Source: Streptomyces sp. NBC_00775 (GTDB lineage: Bacteria > Actinomycetota > Actinomycetes > Streptomycetales > Streptomycetaceae). Taken from it: a stretch of 64,000 bases of DNA. The notes beneath the pieces are model-generated. The model did no database searches and was not told where the DNA came from. It was given only the letters and a program-made list of their open reading frames with translations. The position numbers were made by a program, and so were the translations under genes. Below, piece by piece: positions 36,645-44,779 of this stretch; positions within the stretch are counted from its first letter, which is position 1, and every line of letters begins with the position of its first letter. The stretch covers positions 496,001-560,000 of the forward strand of contig NZ_CP108938.1 of the NCBI RefSeq assembly GCF_036347135.1, read 5' to 3'.

Positions 36645-37628
36645 CTACCAGCGGCCCTCCACCTGCTCCTTGATCCGCCGCTCGTACAGGTCGTCGATCG
36701 CGTCCAGCGTCTTCTGCGACAGCTCGGGCAGCTTCGCGGCCGCCGCGTTGGCGCGGGCCTGCTCGGGTGAGCGGGCGCCCGGGATCACCGTGGTCACGCC
36801 GGGCTGCCTGGTGATCCAGCACAGCGCGAGCTGGGCCGGGGTGCTGTCCTCCGGGGCGAGGGCGGAGAACTCGGCCGCCGCCTCCACGCCCGTCACGAAG
36901 TCGACCCCGGAGAAGGTCTCGCCCTGGTCGAAGGACTCTCCGTGGCGGTTGTACGTGCGGTGGTCGTTCTCCGCGAAGACCGTGTCCTTGGTGTACTTGC
37001 CGGAGAGCAGGCCCGAGGCCAGCGGGACGCGGGCGATGATGCCGACGCCCGCCTCCTGGGCCGCCGGGAGCACCTGGCGCAGGGGCTTCATACGGAAGGG
37101 GTTGAGGATGATCTGGACGCTCGCCACGTTCGGGCGGGCGATCGCGGTCAGGGCCTCGTCGCACGTCTCGACGCTCACGCCGTACGCGGCGATCCGCTCC
37201 TCCTCGACCAGGGTGTCGAGGGCGTCGAACACCTCGTCGGAGGAGTAGACGGGCGTGGGCGGGCAGTGCAGCTGCACCAGGTCGATGCGGTCGACGCCCA
37301 GGTTCCGGCGGGAACGATCGTTCCAGGCACGGAAGTTGTCGAGGACGTAGTTCTCCGGGATCTGGTCGACGCGGCGGCCCATCTTGGTCGCGACCAGGAC
37401 ATGCAGGTCCGGCCGGCCGCGCAGAAACGTGGCGATCGTCTCCTCGCTCCGCCCGTCGCCGTACACGTCCGCCGTGTCGAAGAAGGTCACCCCCGACTCG
37501 GCCGCCGCCTCCAGCACCGCCAGGGCGTCCCGATCGCTCACATCGCCCCAGTCGGCGCCCAACTGCCAGGTGCCGAGACCGATGACCGAAGCATGCTGAC
37601 CTGACCTGCCGAATTCGCGCTCGTCCAT
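36645..37628 (-). CDS. Aldo/keto reductase
   Basis: This is a 327-residue NADPH-dependent oxidoreductase with the (beta/alpha)8 family pattern. FGRSGQHASVIGLGTWQLGADWG is at the N-terminus, and FFDTADVYGDGRSEETI carries catalytic Asp and Tyr. VATKMGRR supplies the Lys, LVQLHCPP the His. TVIPGARSPEQARANAAA is the cofactor phosphate site. All four tetrad residues are present. It belongs to the general-stress/IolS-like subgroup. It ends 4 bases from the decayed phosphotransferase gene (convergent). The substrate is unknown. Confidence 0.87.
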   Translation of the reverse strand: MDEREFGRSGQHASVIGLGTWQLGADWGDVSDRDALAVLEAAAESGVTFFDTADVYGDGRSEETIATFLRGRPDLHVLVATKMGRRVDQIPENYVLDNFRAWNDRSRRNLGVDRIDLVQLHCPPTPVYSSDEVFDALDTLVEEERIAAYGVSVETCDEALTAIARPNVASVQIILNPFRMKPLRQVLPAAQEAGVGIIARVPLASGLLSGKYTKDTVFAENDHRTYNRHGESFDQGETFSGVDFVTGVEAAAEFSALAPEDSTPAQLALCWITRQPGVTTVIPGARSPEQARANAAAAKLPELSQKTLDAIDDLYERRIKEQVEGRW

Positions 37629-37757
37629 GCCGTCAGTCTGACACTTCCCCGCCGTCGCACAGGACGCCACCCGCCGCCCGGTGCCGGGCGCCGTTCCCCC
37701 GGTCTTGTCTGTGCGTCTGCAAAGAGCTCCCTGTGAGGGTTTGTCACTCGTATGGGT

Positions 37758-37767
37758 GAAGCGCTTC
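37758..37767. promoter_or_regulatory. Palindrome GAAGCGCTTC upstream of the oxidase gene
   Basis: This perfect 10-base palindrome (within TGAAGCGCTTCGA) lies 45 bases before the cholesterol oxidase start. The AAGCGCTT core recurs at 58630-58637 upstream of the sugar-importer operon. Its shape suits a LacI-family operator. Confidence 0.45.
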
Positions 37768-37811
37768 GACGAAAGGTTGATTCGTGTCAACTGCCGCCTA
37801 GCGTGCAGCAC

Positions 37812-39539
37812 ATGACCGCCCCTCTAAGAAGTGAAGGGCGACCCGCCTGGTCGCGCCGTGGGTTTCTGCTGAGCGCCGCCGCGCTCCTCGCCGGGCCACC
37901 GATCGTGGTGGCGGGCAGTGCCGCGGCGGCCGATCTGCCCGGGTTCCCCGAGGGCGTCGACGTCTACCGGTCGGCGTACCGCAACTGGGTCGGAGAGATC
38001 ACCGCGGACGGACTGTGGGCCTGCGCTCCACGCGACGCGGACCAGGTCGTGCAGGTCGTCAACTGGGCCTGGCAGCAGGGCTGGACGGTCCGCGCGCGGG
38101 GCTGCTCGCACGGCTGGTCGCCGCTGACGATCCCCGCCGGGACCGGGGCGGACGCCCCCGTGCTGCTGGTCGACACGGCCACCCGGCTGACCGGTGTGTC
38201 ACTGGAGTCGACGGAGCCCGCCGCCGTACGAGCCGGCGCCGGCGTGACCCTCGAAGCGCTGCTCGGCTTCCTGGAGGACCACGGCCTGGGTCTCACGGCG
38301 ACACCCGCGCCGGGCGACCTGACGCTCGGCGGCGCGCTGGCCATCGACGCGCACGGCACCGCCGTACCGGCCGACGGCGAGAGCCGGCTGCCCGGGCACA
38401 CCTACGGCTCGCTCAGCAATCTCGTGCTGTCGCTGACGGCGGTGGTCTGGGACGCCGACTCGGACGCCTATGTGCTGCGCACCTACGACCGTGCCGACGC
38501 GGACGGCGCGGCGCTCCTCACGCATCTGGGCCGCGCCCTCATCACCGAGGTCGTGCTGCGGGTGGGCGTGAACACCAATCTGCGCTGCGTCAGCCGCGTC
38601 GACATCCCCGCCACCGAACTGTTCGCCGCGCCGGGCGGTGACGGCCGTACCTTCGCAAGCTTCCTCGACGAGTCCGGGCGGGCCGAGGCGATCTGGTTCG
38701 CGTTCACCGAATTCCCCTGGCTGAAGGTGTGGAGCGTCGCCCCCACCCGGCCGCTCACCTCGCGCCGCGTGACCGCGCCGTACAACTATCCCTTCTCCGA
38801 CAACATCCCCACGGCCGTGGCCGATCTCGCCGGGCGAATGGTGTCCGACGCGGCCTGGTACCTGGCTCCGGCCCTGGGCACCGCGCAGCTCACCGCGGCC
38901 ACTCTGGGGCTGACGGCCACGTTGTCGGCGGACATCTGGGGGCCGTCCAAGAACACGCTGCTCTACATCAAGCCCACCACCCTGCGGGTGACCGCCAACG
39001 GCTACGCGGTGCTGACCTCGCGGGCCGAAGTGCAGCGTGTCGTCTCCGAGTTCACCGCCTACTTCCAGGAACAACTGGCCGCCTACGCCCTCCGTGGGAG
39101 CTATCCCGTCAACGGCCAGGTCGAGATCCGGGTGACCGGACTCGACGACCCCTCCGACGTCGAGTCGTCCGGCGCCCGCGCCCCCCTGCTGTCAGCGCTG
39201 CGGCCCCGCGCCGACCACCCCGAGTGGGACACGGCCGTCTGGCTGGACGTGCTCACCCTGCCGGGCACTCCCGACGCGGAGGCGTTCTACCGGGAGTTGG
39301 AGCGCTTCCTGCTCACGACGTACGACGGCGGGTTCGCGCTCACGCGTGTCGAGTGGTCCAAGGGCTGGGGCTACACGGACGAGGCCGCCTGGACCGACAC
39401 GGAGGTCCTGGGCACCAAGGTGCCCGGCACGTTCGACGACGGCGTGGGTCCGGACTGGGGAGAGACGGCCGCGGTCCTGGAGCGGCTCGATCCGCATCGG
39501 GTGTACGACAACACCCTGCTCGGGAGGCTGTTCGCCTGA
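37812..39539 (+). CDS. Class II (VAO-type) cholesterol oxidase, Tat-secreted
   Basis: The 575-residue flavoprotein has a twin-arginine signal (SRRGFLLSAAALLAGP, then AGSAAAAD). The first half is a VAO-type FAD domain with RGCSHGWSPL, where His100 corresponds to the histidine that binds FAD covalently in the Brevibacterium enzyme. It continues with PGHTYGSLSNLVLSLTAVVW. The second half is the cholesterol-oxidase substrate domain, with NGQVEIRVTGL placing Glu438 and Arg440 at the known catalytic pair and EWSKGWGYTDEA near the end. It likely oxidises cholesterol or another sterol to the 4-en-3-one with H2O2 outside the cell. It stands alone; other sterol-degradation genes are not in the window. 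Confidence 0.86.
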   Translation: MTAPLRSEGRPAWSRRGFLLSAAALLAGPPIVVAGSAAAADLPGFPEGVDVYRSAYRNWVGEITADGLWACAPRDADQVVQVVNWAWQQGWTVRARGCSHGWSPLTIPAGTGADAPVLLVDTATRLTGVSLESTEPAAVRAGAGVTLEALLGFLEDHGLGLTATPAPGDLTLGGALAIDAHGTAVPADGESRLPGHTYGSLSNLVLSLTAVVWDADSDAYVLRTYDRADADGAALLTHLGRALITEVVLRVGVNTNLRCVSRVDIPATELFAAPGGDGRTFASFLDESGRAEAIWFAFTEFPWLKVWSVAPTRPLTSRRVTAPYNYPFSDNIPTAVADLAGRMVSDAAWYLAPALGTAQLTAATLGLTATLSADIWGPSKNTLLYIKPTTLRVTANGYAVLTSRAEVQRVVSEFTAYFQEQLAAYALRGSYPVNGQVEIRVTGLDDPSDVESSGARAPLLSALRPRADHPEWDTAVWLDVLTLPGTPDAEAFYRELERFLLTTYDGGFALTRVEWSKGWGYTDEAAWTDTEVLGTKVPGTFDDGVGPDWGETAAVLERLDPHRVYDNTLLGRLFA

Positions 39540-39620
39540 GACGAGAGAGCCGCGCCACGGGATCATGCCTTCAACTCCTTGTACCGATGGAGCATTTGAA
39601 GGGTGTTACTGCTTCACATC

Positions 39621-39649
39621 TTGACGTGTCTGGTTCAGACCTTTAGGTT
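39621..39649 (+). promoter_or_regulatory. Promoter with DasR/chitin-repeat-like operator in its spacer
   Basis: TTGACG (39621-39626) and TAGGTT (39644-39649) are spaced by exactly 17 bases. The spacer contains TGGTTCAGACCT (39631-39642), which differs at one base from TGGTCCAGACCT, the direct repeat known from Streptomyces chitinase promoters and related to the DasR site. It lies about 87 bases before the chitinase-like gene. Confidence 0.7.
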
Positions 39650-39735
39650 CACCGATCACCAGCGTCCCATGAATGCACTTGTTGTTCACGGACGTGAACT
39701 CGCGTGGACCCCCCACCAGCCACCTGTGAAGGGCT

Positions 39736-41133
39736 GTGATCCCTCTGATGGCCAGACATTCCCTTGCGCGTTCCACCGCATGGCGCGGCACTCTCACCAC
39801 CGCCGTACTCGCTCTCTCGGCAAGCGCTCTGAGCATGACGCCGGCCTCCGCCGCCACCGGCACGATCACCGGTCTCGCGGGCAAGTGCCTCGACGTGGCC
39901 GGGGCGAACTCCGCGAACGGCACGGCCGTACAGCTCTACGACTGCAACGGCACCGCCGCCCAGCAGTGGACGGTCGGCTCCGACGGGACGATACGGGCGC
40001 TCGGCAAGTGCCTTGACGTCACCGGCAATTCGACCGCGGACGGGGCCAGGCTCCAGCTGTGGGACTGTTCGGGCGGCGCCAACCAGAAGTGGACGGTCAC
40101 CTCGGCTCGCGACATCGTCAATCCGCAGGCCAACAAGTGCGCCGACGTCACGGGGAACACCTCGGCCAACGCCACACCCATCCAGATCTGGAGCTGCACC
40201 GGCGCCGCCAACCAGAAGTGGACCGCGCCCGCCGCGGACGGGGGCACGACCCCCTCCGCGCCGATGGCCGTCGCCCCGTACCTGTACAACGGCTGGGGCA
40301 ACCCGCCCAGCCCCACCACCGTCATGAACGCCACCGGCGTCAAGTGGTTCACGCTGGCCTTCGTGCTCAGCAACGGCTACTGCAACCCTCAGTGGGACGG
40401 CGGCCGCGCGCTGACCGGCGGCGTCGACCAGCAGACCGTCAACACGGTGCGGGCGAACGGCGGTGACATCGTCCCCTCGTTCGGCGGCTACAGCGGCAAC
40501 AAGCTGGAGAGCTCCTGCTCCAGCGCCGGGGAGCTGGCGGCCGCGTACCAGAAGGTCATCAACGCCTACGGGCTCAAGGCCATTGACATCGATATCGAGG
40601 CCGACGCCTACAGCAACACGACGGTGCAGCAGCGCACCGTGGACGCGCTCAAGACGATCAAGGCGAACAACCCGGGCATCAAGGTGTACGTCACCATCGG
40701 CACCGGGCAGAGCGGGCCCGACACCGGCCTCATCAACCGGGCCGCGGCGTCCGGGCTGACCGTGGACGCCTGGACGATCATGCCGTTCGACTTCGGCGGC
40801 GCGGGCCAGAACATGGGCACGCTCACCCAGCGGGCCGCGGAGGGCCTCAAGACCGCGCTGAAGAACGCGTACGGCTACAGCGACGACCAGGCGTACCGGG
40901 ACATGGGCATCTCCTCCATGAACGGGATCACCGACAACAACGAGACCGTCACCACCGCCGACTTCCAGACCATCCTCGGCTACGCGCAGACGCACCACCT
41001 CGCGCGGCTGACGTTCTGGTCGGCCAACCGTGACCGTCCCTGCCCGGGCGCCTACCCGAACGACGACACCTGCTCGGGCGTGGCCCAGAGCAACTGGCAG
41101 TTCACCAGCATCTTCGCCCAGTACACCGGCTGA
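39736..41133 (+). CDS. Secreted GH18 chitinase-like enzyme with N-terminal ricin-B lectin domain
   Basis: The 465-residue exported protein has a signal peptide (TLTTAVLALSASALSMTPASA), then a ricin-type beta-trefoil of three QxW repeats (AAQQWTV, ANQKWTV, ANQKWTA), a short linker and a GH18 barrel (VAPYLYNGWGNPP, then IVPSFGGYSGN, then GLKAIDIDIEAD, then DAWTIMPFDFG). The catalytic Glu of D-x-D-x-E is present, but the first Asp of DxxDxDxE is Lys, as expected for the chitinase-D-like branch. The GTG at 39736 or ATG at 39748 may be the start. A chitin-repeat-like promoter precedes it, so induction by chitin degradation products is likely. Confidence 0.83.
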   Translation: MIPLMARHSLARSTAWRGTLTTAVLALSASALSMTPASAATGTITGLAGKCLDVAGANSANGTAVQLYDCNGTAAQQWTVGSDGTIRALGKCLDVTGNSTADGARLQLWDCSGGANQKWTVTSARDIVNPQANKCADVTGNTSANATPIQIWSCTGAANQKWTAPAADGGTTPSAPMAVAPYLYNGWGNPPSPTTVMNATGVKWFTLAFVLSNGYCNPQWDGGRALTGGVDQQTVNTVRANGGDIVPSFGGYSGNKLESSCSSAGELAAAYQKVINAYGLKAIDIDIEADAYSNTTVQQRTVDALKTIKANNPGIKVYVTIGTGQSGPDTGLINRAAASGLTVDAWTIMPFDFGGAGQNMGTLTQRAAEGLKTALKNAYGYSDDQAYRDMGISSMNGITDNNETVTTADFQTILGYAQTHHLARLTFWSANRDRPCPGAYPNDDTCSGVAQSNWQFTSIFAQYTG

Positions 41134-41178
41134 CGGACGCGCTCCGCCCTTCACCCCCCACCACCACAGGAGAAATCC

Positions 41179-43401
41179 GTGCTCAGACGGAAGAGACTGT
41201 CCGGCCACCACCGGATACCGAGGGTTCTGACCGTGGCCGCGCTCGTGGCGACCACCGTGACCGGCATCGAGTTCGCCTCACAGGGCTCGGCGAACGCGCA
41301 GACCGCGGCGGCCGCCGCCATCCCGACCGGGTACACCACCGTGGTCAACAAGGGCAGCGGCAAGTGCGTCGACGCCCGCTCGGCCGCGAGTGCCGACGGC
41401 ACCGCCGTCCAGCAGTACACGTGCAACGGCAGCACCGCCCAGAACTGGCAGTTGGTCGCCACCAGCGACGGCTACTACCGCGTGAACAGCAACCTCGACA
41501 CCACAAAGGCATGGGACGTCACCGACGTCTCCACCGCCGACTCCGCGCTCGTCCAGCTGTGGACGTACTCCAGCGGCAACAACCAGCAGTGGCTGCCCGT
41601 CGCCGAGTCCGACGGCGCCTACCACTTCGTCAACCGCAACAGCGGGAAGTGTCTGGACGTCCCCAGCGCCTCCACCGCGGACAGCGTGCAGCTGGCGCAG
41701 TACACCTGCAACGGCACCGGCGCGCAGTCCTTCACTCTGGGCGGCGGCACGACGAACCCGCCGGGCACCCCGGACTTCGGTCCCAACGTGACGGTGTTCG
41801 ACCCTTCGATGTCGGCCTCCAGCATCCAGTCCAAGCTGGACTCGGTCTTCGCCCAGCAGGAGACCAACCAGTTCGGTTCGGCCCGCCAGGCCCTGCTGTT
41901 CAAGCCCGGCACCTACAGCGCCAACGCCAACGTCGGCTTCTACACGCAGGTCGCAGGCCTCGGCTTCTCGCCGGACGACGTGACCATCAACGGTTCCGTG
42001 CACGCGGAGGCCGACTGGTTCCAGGGCAACGCCACCCAGAACTTCTGGCGCGACGCCGAGAACCTGTCGGTCAACCCGACTGGTGGCACCGACCGTTGGG
42101 CCGTCTCCCAGGCCGCCCCGTACCGGCGCATGCACGTGCGCGGCAACCTCGCGCTCGACGACGGCGGCTGGTCCAGCGGCGGCTTCATCTCCGACACCAA
42201 GGTCGACGGGCAGATCCAGTCCGGCTCCCAGCAGCAGTTCCTCACCCGGAACTCGCAGATGGGCAGCTGGTCCGGCTCCAACTGGAACATGGTCTTCGTC
42301 GGCGACCAGGGCGCGCCCGCCCAGTCCTTCCCGACGTACACCAACGTCGCCAGCTCACCGACGATCCGTGAGAAGCCGTTCCTGTACGTCGACAGCGCGG
42401 GCGCCTATCAGGTGTTCGTGCCCGGGCTGCAGTCCAACGCCGTCGGCACCACGTGGAGCGGAAAGACCCCGGCGGGCAAGTCCCTGCCGATCGACCAGTT
42501 CTACATCGTCAAGCCCGGCGCCACCGCGGCCGATATGAACGCGGCCCTCGCGGCCGGCAAGAACCTGCTGGTCACCCCGGGCGTCTACCACCTCAACCAG
42601 ACGATCAACATCACGCGCCCCGACACGGTGGTGCTGGGCATGGGCCTGGCCACCTTCGTGCCGGACGGCGGGATCACCGCCGTCACCACCGCAGACGTGG
42701 ACGGCATCGAGCTGGCGGGCCTGCTGATCGACGCGGGTACCACCAACTCCCCGACGCTGATGCAGATCGGCCCGGCCGGTTCGTCCGCCACCCACGCGGC
42801 CGACCCGACGCAGCTGTCCGACGTTTTCATCCGGATCGGCGGCGCGACCGTCGGCAAGGCGACCAGTTCGCTGGTGATCAACAGCGCCAACACGATCATC
42901 GACCACACGTGGATCTGGCGGGCCGACCACGGCAACTCCGGCACGGTCGGCTGGACGACCAACACGGCGGACAACGGCCTGACCGTCAACGGCACCAACG
43001 TGACCGCGTACGGCCTGTTCGTCGAGCACTTCCAGAAGACCCAGGTCACCTGGAACGGCAACGGCGGCAGAACGTACTTCTTCCAGAACGAGATGCCCTA
43101 CGACCCGCCGAACCAGGCCTCCTGGATGAACGGCACCGGAAAGGGCTATCCCGCCTACAAGGTCGCCTCCTCCGTCACCAACCACGAGGCGTGGGGTCTG
43201 GGCAGCTACTGCTACTTCAGCGCCAACTCGAGCGTGGTCGCCGATCACGCCTTCGAGGTGCCGAGCGTGTCAGGGGTCAAGTTCCACGACATGGTGACCG
43301 TCTCGCTGGGCGGCGTCGGCACCATCAGCCACATCATCAACAGCACCGGCGGACCCTCCAACTCCAGCACCAACGTCGCCTACCTCACCAACTACCCGTA
43401 G
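41179..43401 (+). CDS. Secreted parallel beta-helix protein with ricin-B lectin domain
   Basis: The 740-residue exported protein has an N-terminal signal ending near QGSANAQTA, then a ricin-B trefoil (QNWQL, NQQWLP, AQSFTL), then ~560 residues of repetitive short-strand, Asn/Gly-rich sequence (NVTVFDPSMSASSIQSKLDS, then PGTYSANANVGFYTQVAGLG, then TINITRPDTVVLGMGLATF, then TIIDHTWIWRADHGN). This is typical of a right-handed parallel beta-helix, as in polysaccharide lyases and glucanases. Family and catalytic residues are not identifiable. GTG 41179 follows AGGAG. It probably forms an operon with the chitinase-like gene 45 bases upstream and the ThuA-like gene downstream. Confidence 0.78.
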   Translation: MLRRKRLSGHHRIPRVLTVAALVATTVTGIEFASQGSANAQTAAAAAIPTGYTTVVNKGSGKCVDARSAASADGTAVQQYTCNGSTAQNWQLVATSDGYYRVNSNLDTTKAWDVTDVSTADSALVQLWTYSSGNNQQWLPVAESDGAYHFVNRNSGKCLDVPSASTADSVQLAQYTCNGTGAQSFTLGGGTTNPPGTPDFGPNVTVFDPSMSASSIQSKLDSVFAQQETNQFGSARQALLFKPGTYSANANVGFYTQVAGLGFSPDDVTINGSVHAEADWFQGNATQNFWRDAENLSVNPTGGTDRWAVSQAAPYRRMHVRGNLALDDGGWSSGGFISDTKVDGQIQSGSQQQFLTRNSQMGSWSGSNWNMVFVGDQGAPAQSFPTYTNVASSPTIREKPFLYVDSAGAYQVFVPGLQSNAVGTTWSGKTPAGKSLPIDQFYIVKPGATAADMNAALAAGKNLLVTPGVYHLNQTINITRPDTVVLGMGLATFVPDGGITAVTTADVDGIELAGLLIDAGTTNSPTLMQIGPAGSSATHAADPTQLSDVFIRIGGATVGKATSSLVINSANTIIDHTWIWRADHGNSGTVGWTTNTADNGLTVNGTNVTAYGLFVEHFQKTQVTWNGNGGRTYFFQNEMPYDPPNQASWMNGTGKGYPAYKVASSVTNHEAWGLGSYCYFSANSSVVADHAFEVPSVSGVKFHDMVTVSLGGVGTISHIINSTGGPSNSSTNVAYLTNYP

Positions 43402-43427
43402 ACAGCACGGAAAGGATCGATCACCAG

Positions 43428-44720
43428 ATGCACATCATCAGATCCGGATCCGCCCGCGCGACCCTACGAGTCCTCCTGCTGCTGGCGGCGCTGCTCGGCC
43501 TCGCGGTACCGCCCGCCGCGCAGGCGACCACCGCGGCGACACCGTTCAAGGTGCTCGCGCTCTACAGCGGCACCTGGGACGCGGCCCACATCGACTTCGA
43601 CAAGGAGGCGAACGCCTGGTTCCCGCAGCAGGCCGCGGCGAACGGTTTCACCTACACGGCCAGTACCAACTGGGACCTGCTCAGCAACGGCGGCGTCAAT
43701 GCCTACCAAGTCGTCCTGTTCCTCGACGACTTGCCGCAGACGTCCGCCCAACGGGCCGGTTTCGAGGCGTACATGCGGGGTGGCGGTGCCTGGATGGGAT
43801 TCCATGTCTCCGCCTTCACGACCGACGCGGCCAGCTGGTCCTGGTACCACAACCAGTTCCTCGGCTCCGGGAACTTCCAGTCGAACACCTGGGGTCCGAC
43901 GTCGGTGACCCTGAAGGCCGAGGACCGTACACACCCGGCCACCAAGAATCTGCCGGCCACGTTCACCTCGTCGGTCAGCGAGTGGTACAGCTGGTCCAAC
44001 GATCTGCGGCAGAACCCGAACATCAAGATCCTGGCCTCGATCGACGCCAGCAGCTTCCCGGTGGGCACTGACCCCAACCAGTCCTGGTACAGCGGCTACT
44101 ACCCGATCCTGTGGACCAACACGCAGTACAAGATGCTGTACGCGAACTTCGGCCACAACGCGATGGACTACTCGACCAACACGCGTCTGTCGTCGACGTT
44201 CGCGAGCGCGACACAGAATCAGTTCCTGCTGGACGGCCTGAAGTGGCTCGGCGGGGCCGACACCGGCACGCCCCCGGCGGACTCCCCCTCCGAGACCGCC
44301 TGGTACTCGCTGACGAATGCCGGCAACGGCACCTGCGTGGACGCCCGTTCGGCCGCCACGGCGAACGGGACCGTGATCCAGCAGTACGCCTGCAACGGCA
44401 CTCAGGCCCAGCAGTTCCAGCTCCGCCCGACCGACAGCGGGTACCGGCAGGCCGCCATCCGCGCCAATCCCCAGCAGGTCATCGACGTGACCGGTGTCTC
44501 GACGGCCGACAACGCGCCACTCCAGTTGTGGAGTTACTCGGGTGGACAGAACCAGCAGTGGCTGCCGGTGAAGGAGAGCACCGGGCGCTACCACTTCACG
44601 GCCCGCCACAGCGGCAAGTGCCTGACCGCGGCGAGCGCCTCGACGAACAGCGTCCAGCTCACCCAGCGCACCTGTGACGGCTCCGCGGCACAGAGCTTCA
44701 CGCTCACCGCGCAGCCCTGA
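43428..44720 (+). CDS. Secreted ThuA-like protein with C-terminal ricin-B lectin domain
   Basis: The 430-residue exported protein has a signal peptide (RVLLLLAALLGLAVPPAAQA), a ThuA-like (trehalose-utilisation, glutamine-amidotransferase-like) fold (FKVLALYSGTWDAAHIDFD, then YQVVLFLDDLPQT, then GGGAWMGFHVSAF, then MLYANFGHNAMDYS) and a C-terminal ricin-B trefoil (QQFQL, NQQWLP, AQSFTL). The lectin part is very like that of the beta-helix protein encoded just upstream. ThuA-fold domains are often found next to glycosidases; no reaction is established. It is the third gene of the likely operon and ends at a strong hairpin. Confidence 0.8.
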   Translation: MHIIRSGSARATLRVLLLLAALLGLAVPPAAQATTAATPFKVLALYSGTWDAAHIDFDKEANAWFPQQAAANGFTYTASTNWDLLSNGGVNAYQVVLFLDDLPQTSAQRAGFEAYMRGGGAWMGFHVSAFTTDAASWSWYHNQFLGSGNFQSNTWGPTSVTLKAEDRTHPATKNLPATFTSSVSEWYSWSNDLRQNPNIKILASIDASSFPVGTDPNQSWYSGYYPILWTNTQYKMLYANFGHNAMDYSTNTRLSSTFASATQNQFLLDGLKWLGGADTGTPPADSPSETAWYSLTNAGNGTCVDARSAATANGTVIQQYACNGTQAQQFQLRPTDSGYRQAAIRANPQQVIDVTGVSTADNAPLQLWSYSGGQNQQWLPVKESTGRYHFTARHSGKCLTAASASTNSVQLTQRTCDGSAAQSFTLTAQP

Positions 44721-44733
44721 CCGGCCGACCCCA

Positions 44734-44768
44734 CGGTGCCCCCGCCGCGACCCGCGACGGGGGCACCG
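44734..44768. terminator. Strong two-way hairpin between convergent genes
   Basis: CGGTGCCCCCG and CGGGGGCACCG form a perfect 11-base stem with a 13-base loop, 14 bases after the ThuA-like gene stop and 11 bases before the end of the convergent GH105 gene. It should terminate both. Confidence 0.75.
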
Positions 44769-44779
44769 GTCCGTGGCCG

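Noticed and set aside
43464..44779. Apparent C-terminal extension of the GH105 frame or antisense protein over the ThuA-like gene
   Set aside because: It is a different frame from GH105 with low-complexity composition; the plus strand has clear domains.
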